This document shows, in pieces, positions 46,697 to 56,333 of a stretch of DNA of 64,000 bases (positions are counted from its first letter, which is position 1; each line of letters begins with the position of its first letter). The position numbers and the translations under genes were made by a program. Source of the stretch: Marinilactibacillus sp. Marseille-P9653 (lineage in GTDB: Bacteria; Bacillota; Bacilli; Lactobacillales; Carnobacteriaceae_A); contig NZ_CAKAKH010000001.1 in assembly GCF_916618885.1 (NCBI RefSeq), positions 1,661,005-1,725,004 of the forward strand. The letters are read 5' to 3'. A model generated the notes under the pieces. It was not told where the DNA came from, made no database searches, and was given only the letters and a program-made list of their open reading frames with translations.

Positions 46697-48556
46697 TTAT
46701 TCAGTAGCACGATCTTCAGAAGTCAAGTACCAAGTGTGGTAAGCAACACCCGGTTGATCCGGATCTGCACCGACAGTAACATCGTAAGCACCTACACGGT
46801 TGTTAACTGGGAACACTGCTGTACGGAATAACGTTGGAATGATTGGCAATTCTTCCATGAAGTATTCTTGCCATTCATTAAAGACGCCTGCACGCCATTC
46901 AGTATCAAAGCCTTCTTTACTTAACATTTGTTCCATGTATTCAGTATTCTCGTCAGTTACCCAACGAGTATAGTTGAATGGAGCAGTTTCTCCATAAAGG
47001 CCATCTGGAGTCGGATCAGTACCTGTACCCCAAGCTCCTTGATAGATATCAATTTGAGGATCATCCGCTTCTACACGATCATAGAATGAGTTGAATTCAT
47101 GTAAACGACCTTCCAGTAACTGAACGTTTAGACCAATACGAGCCCAAGATTGGATGTAGTATTCAGCGATTGGTTCAGCAACATCTCCACCAGACATTGA
47201 TGCAAAGTTGATAACCAATTCTTCTCCTTCAGGAGTTGTACGGTACTCTTCTCCTTCAGCTAATTCATATCCAGCTTCATCTAAAATTCTATTAGCTTCA
47301 TCTACATCAAATGGATAGCCTTCGACATCTTCATTGAAGTAATCTGAGAAGTTCGGGATAATTGGAGAAGTTGCACGACGGCGTAAACCTTGGTAGAATC
47401 TTTCTCCCACTGCATCATTATCAATCGCATATGCCATTGCTTGACGTAAGTTTACGTCTGCCATCTTAGCATCTGGGTTATAAACATTTTTAGCTGGTTC
47501 ATCCCCATCCGCTTCTTGCCATTCACCTAATTTGAAACCAATGTAAGTATATGAGTTTTCATCACTACCAACAATTTGGTAACCAGGTAGATTCTCAAAT
47601 GTATCATATTGATCCGTAGGCATACTGATGAATAGGTCAAACTGCGCATTCTCCATTGCTGCTACCGCAGTTGATGTTGGAACGGTTTGTAATTCGATAC
47701 CGTCAAGAATCGGAGTTCCACGCCAGTAATCTTCATAACGAGAATAAGAAACAGACTCCCCAGGAACGATATTATCTACTTTAAATGGACCATAACCTAA
47801 TGGTCTTTCACGAACTTCTGGAGCTGATTCTAAATCAGCAACTGGAATTTCTCCTAGATAGTGACGAGGTGCTGCGTAAGTCCATACACCACCACCGGCT
47901 TGGAGCATCTGAACTCCAACTTCTTGATATTGGATTGTCAAAGTCATCTCATCATCTGATAAAGTCATACCTGAAATAGAATCTGCTGCTCCAGTCTTGT
48001 ACTCATCAATACCGACAATGTTTTGTAAATCAGAAGTATAACGAACACCAACGTAGTCAGGATCAGCTATAATTTCATGCGCGAAAAGAATATCATCCGC
48101 TGTTAATGGTTCTCCGTCATGCCATGTAATGCCGTCTTTAACAGTTAAAGTTACTGTATTCGCTTCTTCATCCAGTTCCATTGTAGCTGCACCAGAATCG
48201 TCGATTTGATAATTTTCATCAGAACCTACAAGTTCCCCCATAGTATACGCCATAACCTGAGCATCAGGATTACCACTATAAAGTTCCCAACTGAATATCC
48301 CAGTGAACGGAGAATCAGATACGTAACCAATACTCATCGTTCCGCCTTCAATGGCTTCGCCATCATTTTCAACACGTGTTTCGAATGTTAATGGGCCACC
48401 TTCTGCGTCGTCTCCTTCAGTTGCAGAGTCAGTTCCCCCATTACCAGTACCTGTATCTGTTCCTGAATCATCTGATGATCCCCCACCACAAGCTGCGAGT
48501 ACAAATGCTACAGCTGCTGAACTTGCTAATAAGCTATATCTTTTTTTGTTTGACAT
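46697..48556 (-). CDS. oppA: Oligopeptide-binding lipoprotein OppA
   Basis: Extracellular substrate-binding protein of the peptide importer, tethered by a lipid. 619 residues: signal peptide with lipobox VLAAC (Cys at about 23), a Gly/Ser/Thr/Asp-rich linker (about 24-50), then the SBP_bac_5 domain, with TWHDGEPLTADDILF and the GTDPTPDGLYG region. It is acidic throughout. It is the last gene of the opp operon, 18 bases after oppC. Other substrates such as nickel or sugars are less likely given its length and partners. Confidence 0.94.
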   Translation of the reverse strand: MSNKKRYSLLASSAAVAFVLAACGGGSSDDSGTDTGTGNGGTDSATEGDDAEGGPLTFETRVENDGEAIEGGTMSIGYVSDSPFTGIFSWELYSGNPDAQVMAYTMGELVGSDENYQIDDSGAATMELDEEANTVTLTVKDGITWHDGEPLTADDILFAHEIIADPDYVGVRYTSDLQNIVGIDEYKTGAADSISGMTLSDDEMTLTIQYQEVGVQMLQAGGGVWTYAAPRHYLGEIPVADLESAPEVRERPLGYGPFKVDNIVPGESVSYSRYEDYWRGTPILDGIELQTVPTSTAVAAMENAQFDLFISMPTDQYDTFENLPGYQIVGSDENSYTYIGFKLGEWQEADGDEPAKNVYNPDAKMADVNLRQAMAYAIDNDAVGERFYQGLRRRATSPIIPNFSDYFNEDVEGYPFDVDEANRILDEAGYELAEGEEYRTTPEGEELVINFASMSGGDVAEPIAEYYIQSWARIGLNVQLLEGRLHEFNSFYDRVEADDPQIDIYQGAWGTGTDPTPDGLYGETAPFNYTRWVTDENTEYMEQMLSKEGFDTEWRAGVFNEWQEYFMEELPIIPTLFRTAVFPVNNRVGAYDVTVGADPDQPGVAYHTWYLTSEDRATE

Positions 48557-48574
48557 TTTCTTTCTCCCCTTTTC

Positions 48575-49516
48575 TTAACCTAATCTTTGTTTAGAGTCTG
48601 CCGCACGTTGTAATGCACGACCGACATAGTTTATACACAACACCAATACTAATATTAGTATTGAGGCTGGTAACCAAACCCATGCTTTATTACCCAGAAC
48701 ATCTGGGTTTTGAGCTGTAGAAACTAGTGATCCTAAACTTGGTACACTGGGTGGAAGCCCAAATCCAAGGAAAGACAATCCTGTTTCTAGCCCGATATTA
48801 CCGGCAAAGTTCAAAGTCAAATTAACAATGATCAATGAACTGATATTTGGCATCATTTCGCGAAGTATAATTAATATTGTAGGTGTGCCCATAGTTTTAG
48901 AGGCGCTAATAAAATCAAGTTTTCCAACAGTTAGTGCACGCCCACGTATGAACCTCGCCTGTCCTACCCATAAGAAAGCACTCATGATTAGAATAAAGGA
49001 GAATACATTATAGTTTGGCACTAATGTTACAAAAATAATAATAATCATCGTTTGAGGTAAGATCATTATAAAATCAATGATTCTCATTATGACGTTATCA
49101 ACTGCTCCAGCGTAGTAAGCTGCTAGAATCCCTACTAAAACACCTAATATACTCGTAATAAAAGTAACCGCTAGGCCAATTGACAATGAATTTCTAGCTC
49201 CGATGATGAGTTGTCCAAAAACATCACGTCCGGCTGAATCTGTACCTAGTAAGTACTGAGTTCCTTCTGTAAATGGGTCTGTACTCAAAGACATCGGTGG
49301 TAGATAAGAGTCAAAAAGACTAACTGTTGTAACGGTTTGTTGATCTAATAAAAACGACACACTATAAACCGCTACAAGAATGATAACCATTAAAATCAAT
49401 GAAGCTAATGCCAATTTATCTTTGGCAAATTCTTTTATTATTACTCTAAATCCCATTGGGGGTAAAGAAGCAGTAGCGTCTTCTGACATGATCGCTGCAT
49501 CTTGGTTTGAAGCCAT
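48575..49516 (-). CDS. oppC: Oligopeptide ABC permease OppC
   Basis: Membrane channel subunit. 313 residues with about six helices (roughly 35-55, 110-135, 140-160, 165-185, 215-240, 280-300) and an EAA-type cytoplasmic loop near SASKTMGTPTILIILREMMPN. The loop LGTDSAGRDVFGQLI is typical of DppC/OppC proteins. It is preceded by oppB after 32 bases and followed by oppA. Confidence 0.95.
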   Translation of the reverse strand: MASNQDAAIMSEDATASLPPMGFRVIIKEFAKDKLALASLILMVIILVAVYSVSFLLDQQTVTTVSLFDSYLPPMSLSTDPFTEGTQYLLGTDSAGRDVFGQLIIGARNSLSIGLAVTFITSILGVLVGILAAYYAGAVDNVIMRIIDFIMILPQTMIIIIFVTLVPNYNVFSFILIMSAFLWVGQARFIRGRALTVGKLDFISASKTMGTPTILIILREMMPNISSLIIVNLTLNFAGNIGLETGLSFLGFGLPPSVPSLGSLVSTAQNPDVLGNKAWVWLPASILILVLVLCINYVGRALQRAADSKQRLG

Positions 49517-49548
49517 AAGAAATTCATTCCTTTCAATTTAATAGATAT

Positions 49549-50508
49549 CTAATCAATACGTATACGTGGGTCTACTGCCATTAAGATCAAATCTGAGATT
49601 AAGGTTCCAATTAAGCCCAGAAACCCATAGAACAGGACAAGAACAAAGATTACACTGTAATCACGCGTATTGATCGAGTCTAAGAATAAATTCCCCATAC
49701 CACTGTAACTGAAGATTCTTTCGATAAAGATCGAACCCGTCAACAAACCGACAATGGTATAACCAAATCCGGATGCAATAGGAAGTGATGCGTTACGGAA
49801 GATATGTTTTGAATACACTTTATTTATTGGTACGCCTTTAGAGCGCGCTGTCTTGACATAGTCTGATACTTTTGCATCAATGATTTCAGTACGTAAATAC
49901 TGAATAATTCCAACCGTTCCTAAAACAGCAGTTGTAATAGAAGGTAAAATCAAGTGATAGGTTCGACTCCAAGTTCTTTCCCAGAACGTCACTGCTGACA
50001 CATCGATTGATCCTCGAGATGGGAACCATCCTAGGTTGAATCCAAAGATGTATACCATCAATAATGCTAAAACGAATGTAGGCACTGCAAAACTTACAAA
50101 GTTATAAATGATAACCGTTTTATCAAGAACTGAATCATTGAAACGTCCTGAGAGGATTCCTAAAGGCAGTCCAATCATGTATGTCAATACGGTTGAGAGT
50201 AGAGAAAGTCTAACCGTATTCCCGAGTCTATCCCCAATTACATTTACAACGCTTGTCTTGTAGTTGAAACTTCTTCCGAAGTCTCCTTGTAAAGCATTCC
50301 CAACCCAGCGTACATATTTAACAGGTAATGGATCATTTAACCCAAATCGCTCACGCAAAACATCCAATTGAGCAGGATCGATATTCGGATCAATCATTCC
50401 GGTAAATGGGTCTCCCGGCATAAATTCTGCAATGATAAAGATTAGTAAACTTAAGATGATCATTTGGGGAATCATCAGTAAGAGTCTTCTAAATATTGTT
50501 TTCCACAT
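49549..50508 (-). CDS. oppB: Oligopeptide ABC permease OppB
   Basis: Second channel subunit. 319 residues, six predicted helices beginning at about 9-30 (MIILSLLIFIIAEFMPGDPF). The EAA loop is around ARSKGVPINKVYSKHIFRNASLP, and FIERIFSYSGMGNLFLDSI is a typical OppB/DppB stretch. Its start lies 3 bases after the oppF stop, so the two are likely coupled. Confidence 0.95.
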   Translation of the reverse strand: MWKTIFRRLLLMIPQMIILSLLIFIIAEFMPGDPFTGMIDPNIDPAQLDVLRERFGLNDPLPVKYVRWVGNALQGDFGRSFNYKTSVVNVIGDRLGNTVRLSLLSTVLTYMIGLPLGILSGRFNDSVLDKTVIIYNFVSFAVPTFVLALLMVYIFGFNLGWFPSRGSIDVSAVTFWERTWSRTYHLILPSITTAVLGTVGIIQYLRTEIIDAKVSDYVKTARSKGVPINKVYSKHIFRNASLPIASGFGYTIVGLLTGSIFIERIFSYSGMGNLFLDSINTRDYSVIFVLVLFYGFLGLIGTLISDLILMAVDPRIRID

Positions 50509-50511
50509 GGC

Positions 50512-51504
50512 TTATGCTTCCCCTCCTGTATTGATTGCCTCATTTTGAAGAGAACGATTTGGTCCTTCAGGCTTAGTCGCTACAAAATGACTTCCTCTAA
50601 ACTCTTGAAGATCATATACACGACCATCTGCATCATAATATTCTGTTTCTTGTGCATCGTACTCTGCTTCAACTCGTTGACGTTCGATTTTCTTCGCTTC
50701 TCTAGTTGAAGGATCCATATCTGGTATTGCTGAAAGTAGTCGTTTAGTGTAAATGTGTTGTGGGTCTCTATAAATATCTTGTTTTGGACCTTGCTCTACG
50801 AACCGTCCTTTATGCATAATTGCTATATTATCAGCCATATGTTGAACAACACCTAAATCGTGAGAAATGAATAAGTAACTTAAATCGTATTCCTTTTGGA
50901 TTCTACGCATGAAGTTCAAAACTTGTGCTTGTACAGATAAATCAAGTGCTGAAGTCGGTTCATCAGCGATGATTAACTTTGGATCACTGGCTACAGCTCT
51001 GGCAACCCCAATACGCTGACGTTGTCCACCTGAGAACTCATGAGGGTATTTGTACATTGCTTCTGCATTCATACCAACAATATCCAGCAATTCTGCAACT
51101 CTACGTTTAATTTCATCAGGAGTATAATCAAAATAATTTCGCATTGGTTCACCCATTACATCAATGATACGTTTCTTGGGATTCATTGATGAAGTAGAAT
51201 CTTGAAAAATCATCTGAACATCTTTGTTGTAATTGGCATATTTCTTTTTACGGCTTCTTGCTCTATTTGTAACATTTTCACCTTCATATAATATTTCTCC
51301 GGAAGTAGCTTTTTCCAGTCCAATAATTGTTTTGCCAATCGTTGTCTTACCAGAACCCGATTCACCAACTAAACCGTAAGTTTTTCCACTTTCGATTGTA
51401 AGGTTGACCCCATCGACAGCTCGCACATGATCTTGAATCGTGTTTAGTATGCCTCCGCGAATAGGATAATGCACTTTTAAATCTTTAACTTCCAAAAATC
51501 CCAT
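50512..51504 (-). CDS. oppF: Oligopeptide ABC ATPase OppF
   Basis: ATP-hydrolysing subunit. 330 residues: Walker A GESGSGKTTIG (about 49-59), signature FSGGQRQR, Walker B LIIADEPTSALD, and the C-terminal oligopeptide/dipeptide transporter domain (HIYTKRLLSAIPDMDP). It is separated by two bases from oppD. A further 60 residues at the C terminus are polar and variable. Confidence 0.95.
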   Translation of the reverse strand: MGFLEVKDLKVHYPIRGGILNTIQDHVRAVDGVNLTIESGKTYGLVGESGSGKTTIGKTIIGLEKATSGEILYEGENVTNRARSRKKKYANYNKDVQMIFQDSTSSMNPKKRIIDVMGEPMRNYFDYTPDEIKRRVAELLDIVGMNAEAMYKYPHEFSGGQRQRIGVARAVASDPKLIIADEPTSALDLSVQAQVLNFMRRIQKEYDLSYLFISHDLGVVQHMADNIAIMHKGRFVEQGPKQDIYRDPQHIYTKRLLSAIPDMDPSTREAKKIERQRVEAEYDAQETEYYDADGRVYDLQEFRGSHFVATKPEGPNRSLQNEAINTGGEA

Positions 51505-51506
51505 GG

Positions 51507-52508
51507 TTATTTTTCCTCCCCTTCAAAGTGGAAATGTTTCCAGCTATTTCCTCTTACTTTGTGGTTCGGAGCAATTTCCGTTAATTCTGGTTCTTCATCA
51601 AAGGCTTCGTCTGGAATCCAAGGAATTCTCGGTCTGAAGCGGTCCCCTTTACGCGGTAAGTTTTGAAGAGATGGTACAGTACCGTGAATAACGTGTAATT
51701 CTTCGCCTTCTTCAAGTTCATGAGGAATTGAATTTAATAGTGAACGTGTATATGGATGTTTAGGATCTTTGAATAATACATCCACTGGTGCTTCTTCTAC
51801 GATTTGACCAGCATACATAACAGCCACTCTATCTGCTGTTTCAGCTACTACACCCAAATCATGTGTAATCAAGATGATTCCTGATCCTGTTTCGGCCTGA
51901 ATATCTCTCATCAGATCCAAGATTTGAGCTTGGATTGTAACATCTAGTGCCGTTGTTGGTTCATCCGCAATAATAATTGGTGGTTTATTCGCCAATGCTA
52001 TTGCAATAACGATTCTTTGTCTCATACCACCAGACAGTTCATGTGGATAAGCTTTCATGATTTGTTCAGGTCTTGGAATTCCTACTTGATTCAGTAATTC
52101 AAGCACTCGTGCTTTAATTTGTTTTTCGTCGAAGTCTGAATGATAAATCAATGCTTCCGCAATTTGATTGTAAATGGTCATCAAAGGATTCAATGACCCT
52201 AGCGGATCTTGGAAGATCATACCGATATCGTTTCCTCGAATTCGATTGTATAATTTTTCATTCAAGTCAGTTAGATTTAAATCTTTATATAAAATTTCTC
52301 CAGTAATTTTAGTATTGTTAGGATCATGTAGCCCCATGATCGCTGTAGCTAATGTAGACTTGCCACACCCGGATTCTCCAACGATTGCTAAAATTTCATT
52401 TTTCTTTAGCGTCAGTGAAACACCATCAACTGCGTTATGGTACTCTTCACCGAATCGGAATCCAGTTTTTAAATTATTTACTTCAAGTAAGTTTCGTTCG
52501 ACGGCCAC
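51507..52508 (-). CDS. oppD: Oligopeptide ABC ATPase OppD
   Basis: ATP-hydrolysing subunit, 333 residues: Walker A GESGCGKSTLA (about 44-54), signature LSGGMRQR, Walker B IIADEPTTALDVT, and the C-terminal HPYTRSLLNSIP transporter motif. It is the first gene of oppDFBCA. The GTG start has GGAGG seven bases upstream. A perfect 11-bp leader hairpin and a consensus promoter lie just upstream, and the whole operon ends at a strong terminator after oppA. Confidence 0.95.
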   Translation of the reverse strand: MAVERNLLEVNNLKTGFRFGEEYHNAVDGVSLTLKKNEILAIVGESGCGKSTLATAIMGLHDPNNTKITGEILYKDLNLTDLNEKLYNRIRGNDIGMIFQDPLGSLNPLMTIYNQIAEALIYHSDFDEKQIKARVLELLNQVGIPRPEQIMKAYPHELSGGMRQRIVIAIALANKPPIIIADEPTTALDVTIQAQILDLMRDIQAETGSGIILITHDLGVVAETADRVAVMYAGQIVEEAPVDVLFKDPKHPYTRSLLNSIPHELEEGEELHVIHGTVPSLQNLPRKGDRFRPRIPWIPDEAFDEEPELTEIAPNHKVRGNSWKHFHFEGEEK

Positions 52509-52527
52509 TGTTTAACCTCCTATGCAT

Positions 52528-52555
52528 TTCTCCTCATTGACAAAAATGAGGAGAA
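52528..52555 (-). other. Leader hairpin upstream of oppD
   Basis: TTCTCCTCATT/AATGAGGAGAA, a perfect 11-bp stem with a six-base loop. It ends 8 bases before the AGGAGG ribosome site of oppD and has no U tract. It may influence translation or mRNA stability. Confidence 0.6.
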
Positions 52556-52605
52556 CATTAAATAGTTGCTATCTTTTTAATCAACTACTTAATATTATAA
52601 AATGA

Positions 52606-52634
52606 ATTATACACTTTCTAATTTTTAATTTCAA
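52606..52634 (-). promoter_or_regulatory. opp operon promoter
   Basis: TTGAAA (52634-52629), 17-base spacer, TATAAT (52611-52606) on the minus strand. Confidence 0.85.
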
Positions 52635-52736
52635 TAGCACATTTATCATTTTATAACAGAATATTAAAAAAACAAGTCGATTTCTAATTTTCCTGATAAT
52701 ATTCAGCATATTTATCATAAATTTGTCATAAAAGGG

Positions 52737-52766
52737 TAAAAAAAAAGCGAATCACTGATTCGCTTT
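52737..52766 (-). terminator. Terminator of acpP overlapping its stop codon
   Basis: Perfect 10-bp stem AAAGCGAATC/GATTCGCTTT, three-base loop, then nine U on the minus strand. The 5' arm is the last codons of acpP and the loop contains its TGA stop. Confidence 0.92.
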
Positions 52767-52991
52767 AATATAATCTACAGCTTTACCAACGGTTGTAATA
52801 TTTTCTGCATCTTCGTCAGAAATCTCATTTCCGAAAGTGTCTTCCAATTCCATGACCAATTCAACAATATCAAGAGAATCGGCACCTAAATCTTCTTTAA
52901 ATGTCGTATCTCTAGTAATTTTCTCTTCGTCTACACCTAATCTTTCTACAATAATTCCTTTTACTTTATCGAAAACTTCTTGCTCTGCCAT
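52752..52991 (-). CDS. acpP: Acyl carrier protein (plsX-linked copy)
   Basis: 79-residue acidic carrier protein with the phosphopantetheine site Ser39 in [15 protein letters not shown], the classical AcpP pattern. It follows plsX by 225 bases, in which an 11-bp hairpin lies before the start. The ATG has AGGAAT nearby. It is the second acyl carrier protein of the window. The stop codon lies inside the terminator hairpin, so termination and translation of the last codons may interfere. Confidence 0.96.
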   Translation of the reverse strand: MAEQEVFDKVKGIIVERLGVDEEKITRDTTFKEDLGADSLDIVELVMELEDTFGNEISDEDAENITTVGKAVDYIKANQ

Positions 52992-53024
52992 CTTCTAATT
53001 CCTCCAATTATTCTTATTGTGGCC

Positions 53025-53053
53025 AAAAGTATAACATTTTAAGTTATACTTTT
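53025..53053 (-). other. Hairpin between plsX and acpP
   Basis: AAAAGTATAAC/GTTATACTTTT, a perfect 11-bp stem with a seven-base loop, 33 bases upstream of acpP. The minus RNA shows only four U afterwards, so it is either a weak terminator, which would uncouple acpP from plsX, or an mRNA-stability element. Confidence 0.55.
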
Positions 53054-53216
53054 AGTTTCTCATTTTTAATCTTATTTAACCTAACTCACAAGAGTTATTG
53101 TAGCTTATTTTAGTTATAATTTCCACGTTGAATCTAAAAACATCTTTTCGAGCATTTTGATTTATCAGATTTCAAACGTTATCACTCTAAGAATAAAGCG
53201 TTACCTTGCCATTAAT

Positions 53217-54215
53217 CTAATCGTTCTCATAATACTTCACTAAATCACTAACCATATTAGAGGCTAACATTTCTCTAATTTGTTTGATTGTTTGGTAAAC
53301 TGGCTCAGCAGTTGCAGAACCATGTGTTTTAACTACTGGAGCTTTAACACCGATCATCACTGCCCCTCCGTGTTTTGAGTAATCCATTACATCTTTCATG
53401 TTAGACAAACTATCTTTTAAAAGCAAGCCACCTATTTTTGATTTAATGCCACTATTCATTATAGAGCTCTTAATCAGTTTAGACATAGAGAGTGCTGTTC
53501 CTTCGATAGTCTTCAATACAGCATTCCCTGTGAAGCCATCAGATACAACAACATCAGCTACTCCATTTAACAGTTCTCTTGCTTCTACATTCCCAACAAA
53601 ATGGATTGCATCGTTTTCTTTTAATAATTTGTAAGCTTCTTTAGTCACTTCGTTTCCTTTATTTTCTTCCGTACCATTATTTAATAAGCCGACTCGAGGA
53701 TTGTCTATCCCTCTTACAAACTTGGCATAATACGTCCCTAGCGTAGCATACTGATTAATGTTGCTCGGTTTGCTATCTGCATTTGCTCCGACATCCAAAA
53801 GATTGAATGCATCAAGGTTGTCACTCATTACTGGTAAGGTTGCTAGCAGACCTGGACGCTCAATGCCTTTTACACGTCCAATAATTAAGGTTCCTGATGC
53901 AAGAAGTGCTCCAGTATTACCAGCGGAGAAAAGTGCATGATTTTCCTCGTTTTTAACAGAGTTTGCTGCCATGACCATAGAAGCATCTTTTTTTCGTCTA
54001 ATTGAACGAACGGGATCATCTTCACTGGTAATTTTCTCATCCGTGTGTACGATTTCGATGTTACTTAACTCTTCATTGATATATTTCTTGATCAATTCTT
54101 CTTTTCCGTACAACACTATCGTTATATCTTTGAATTCCTTAGCTGCTTTAATACTTCCTTCAACTAGCGCTTGCGGTGCATTATCTCCACCCATAGCATC
54201 TACTGCAATTCTCAT
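53217..54215 (-). CDS. plsX: Phosphate acyltransferase PlsX
   Basis: Makes acyl-phosphate from acyl-ACP, the acyl donor for PlsY in phospholipid synthesis. 332 residues: N-terminal AVDAMGGDNAP (about 4-14), the ALFSAGNTGALLASG segment, LLDVGANAD, and the C-terminal YSKHGGAVMIG. It sits between recG and acpP, the Bacillus order minus fapR, fabD and fabG, which here are replaced by the FabT cluster elsewhere in the window. Confidence 0.97.
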   Translation of the reverse strand: MRIAVDAMGGDNAPQALVEGSIKAAKEFKDITIVLYGKEELIKKYINEELSNIEIVHTDEKITSEDDPVRSIRRKKDASMVMAANSVKNEENHALFSAGNTGALLASGTLIIGRVKGIERPGLLATLPVMSDNLDAFNLLDVGANADSKPSNINQYATLGTYYAKFVRGIDNPRVGLLNNGTEENKGNEVTKEAYKLLKENDAIHFVGNVEARELLNGVADVVVSDGFTGNAVLKTIEGTALSMSKLIKSSIMNSGIKSKIGGLLLKDSLSNMKDVMDYSKHGGAVMIGVKAPVVKTHGSATAEPVYQTIKQIREMLASNMVSDLVKYYEND

Positions 54216-54246
54216 ATTTCTTTTCCTCCTATTCAGTACTTTTTTA

Positions 54247-56301
54247 CTAATCTAAAAATGAGTATCTTGCTTGTTCATCTATCCCTACTTCATTTCTCAA
54301 AAATTGGTACTTTTCTGCTTCAAAAAATTCTGAATTATTCAGTAAAAGAGCTGCCTCGTTTCTGGCACTTTCAAGTATCTGGAAATCTTCGACAATGTCA
54401 GCAACCTTGAATTCGGGTAAACCGGATTGTTTTTTACCGAATATCTCCCCAGCACCTCTCATTTCCAAATCCTTTTCACTTAAAACGAATCCGTCATTTG
54501 TTTGGGTCAGTATTTCCATACGCTGGGCACCTGTTTCCCCTTTAGGATCAGCAATTAATATACAGTAAGATTCTTTTTTACCTCGTCCTACCCTTCCTCT
54601 TAATTGATGTAACTGAGCCAGTCCGAATCGATCAGCATCATGAATGATCATCAGCGTTGCATTAGGGACATTTACACCGACTTCGATTACAGTAGTAGAT
54701 ACAAGTATCTGTAACTCATTACGTTTGAACTGTTCCATTATGGAGTCTTTTTCAGCAGCAGACATTTTCCCATGTAATAATCCCGCCTTATACTTAGGTC
54801 CGAACTTTTCTGCATAGGTCCTATATAGATCAGTCGCATTTTGAAGATCCATCATTTCAGATTCTTCAATAAGTGGACTGATGACATAGACCTGAGATCC
54901 ATTGCTCAGTTCTTTTTCCATAAACGGGAGCATTTGAGTAAACTGCTTGGGTCTGATCCAATGAGTTGCAACGGGTTCTCTCCCCGGTGGTAATTCATCG
55001 ATTACAGAAATATCCATTTCTCCAAAGGCACTGATCGCTAAGGTCCTAGGTATCGGTGTCGCTGTCATAAATAATACATCTGGATGATCTCCTTTTTCTC
55101 GTAGAACTTTTCGTTGATTTACACCAAATCGATGTTGTTCATCTGTGATCACTAATCCTAACTTGTTGAAGTTAACTCCTTCTTGGATCAAAGCATGCGT
55201 TCCAAGCAGTCCATCGATTTCTCCATTTGCTAATTGTTCTAACAGTTCTCTACGTTTGGCCGCTTTTGTGGATCCTGTCAACAGATCAATACGAATATCC
55301 ATCTCTTTGAACATCTCAGAAAGACTTTCCATGTGTTGCGTCGCAAGAATTTCTGTAGGGGCCATCAATGCAGACTGTAGACCTGCAGTCCAAGCCGCAT
55401 AAATAGCTGCTGCCGCTACAACAGTCTTACCACTTCCTACGTCCCCCTGAAGCAATCGGTACATCTGAATCGGAAGTTTTAAATCTTTACAGATTTCGTT
55501 TACTACTCTCTTTTGAGCGGCAGTCAACTCAAAGGGTAATGATCGAAAGAATGCTCTGAGCTTTTCAACATCATAATCTATCACATTTCCATGGTCAGTC
55601 ATTTTGTGTTGCTTCCTTAACCACTGCATCTGTAATTGATAGATAAAAAATTCCTGAAATATGATAGCTGTTCTAGCCCGCTCATTATCCCCATCCTCTT
55701 CAGGAAAATGCATCATTCTGATAGCGTCTCTTTGAGAAACAGTTTGATATTTTTTCCTAATCGATTCTGGGACAATTTCCGGAATGAGTTCTTGGTAGTC
55801 TTGCCAAGCTTGTCGAATCAGTTTGATCAGTGTAGCTTGTTTTATATGCTTTGAAGTATGGTAAACAGGTTCTCTGTTTTCTTTTTCATCGCTTAAGCTG
55901 TTACTCAATACTTTAATACCACTTAATTGCATTCGAATGGCATCCCATTTACCGAATATAGCTGTTTCTTTGCCTGCTGCCAATTGTTGTTTTAAGTAGG
56001 GCTGATTGAAAAAAGTAACCGGAACAATCACATGCTCAACATTCAACCGAAAAGATAGACGATTCTTTCCTCTACCAAAGTGACTTAAAACTGGGTCTGA
56101 TACGAGCGGTCCTTTTAGTACAACTTTTTCTTTGTCTTCTATTTCGTCAATAGCTTTTACAGTAAGGTCTTCATATCTGAAGGGATAATATGTCAATAGA
56201 TTATAAATCGTTTCAATTCCTAATTCTCTTAGTGCATCGACTCTTTTAGGACCGACGCCAGATAAGACCGTTACGGGATCAGAAATACTTTTACTTGTCA
56301 T
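54247..56301 (-). CDS. recG: ATP-dependent DNA helicase RecG
   Basis: Remodels stalled replication forks and Holliday junctions. 684 residues: N-terminal wedge OB domain (about 50-160), then helicase motifs I GDVGSGKTVVA, DEQHRFG, MTATPIPRT, and IV-VI with TTVIEVGVNVPNAT and QLRGRVGRG. It is between fakA and plsX on the same strand, the Bacillus order. An unusual stem-loop (56338-56385) lies just before its GGAGGG ribosome site. Confidence 0.97.
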   Translation of the reverse strand: MTSKSISDPVTVLSGVGPKRVDALRELGIETIYNLLTYYPFRYEDLTVKAIDEIEDKEKVVLKGPLVSDPVLSHFGRGKNRLSFRLNVEHVIVPVTFFNQPYLKQQLAAGKETAIFGKWDAIRMQLSGIKVLSNSLSDEKENREPVYHTSKHIKQATLIKLIRQAWQDYQELIPEIVPESIRKKYQTVSQRDAIRMMHFPEEDGDNERARTAIIFQEFFIYQLQMQWLRKQHKMTDHGNVIDYDVEKLRAFFRSLPFELTAAQKRVVNEICKDLKLPIQMYRLLQGDVGSGKTVVAAAAIYAAWTAGLQSALMAPTEILATQHMESLSEMFKEMDIRIDLLTGSTKAAKRRELLEQLANGEIDGLLGTHALIQEGVNFNKLGLVITDEQHRFGVNQRKVLREKGDHPDVLFMTATPIPRTLAISAFGEMDISVIDELPPGREPVATHWIRPKQFTQMLPFMEKELSNGSQVYVISPLIEESEMMDLQNATDLYRTYAEKFGPKYKAGLLHGKMSAAEKDSIMEQFKRNELQILVSTTVIEVGVNVPNATLMIIHDADRFGLAQLHQLRGRVGRGKKESYCILIADPKGETGAQRMEILTQTNDGFVLSEKDLEMRGAGEIFGKKQSGLPEFKVADIVEDFQILESARNEAALLLNNSEFFEAEKYQFLRNEVGIDEQARYSFLD

Positions 56302-56333
56302 AACATCCCTCCTTTTTTCACTACCTGAAACCA

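Noticed and set aside
52511-52540. Short leader ORF (ATGCATAGG...) overlapping the oppD start
   Set aside because: Its ATG is only two to three bases from the possible ribosome site, and the frame ends inside oppD; no support.
52681-52700. CodY box upstream of the opp operon (AATTTTCCTGATAAT)
   Set aside because: Only about 10 of 15 positions match, which is expected by chance in AT-rich DNA.
53130-53170. FabT-like sequence (TTTTGATTTATCAGA) between plsX and acpP
   Set aside because: One base too long in the centre and the right half lacks CAAA, so it does not match the operator.
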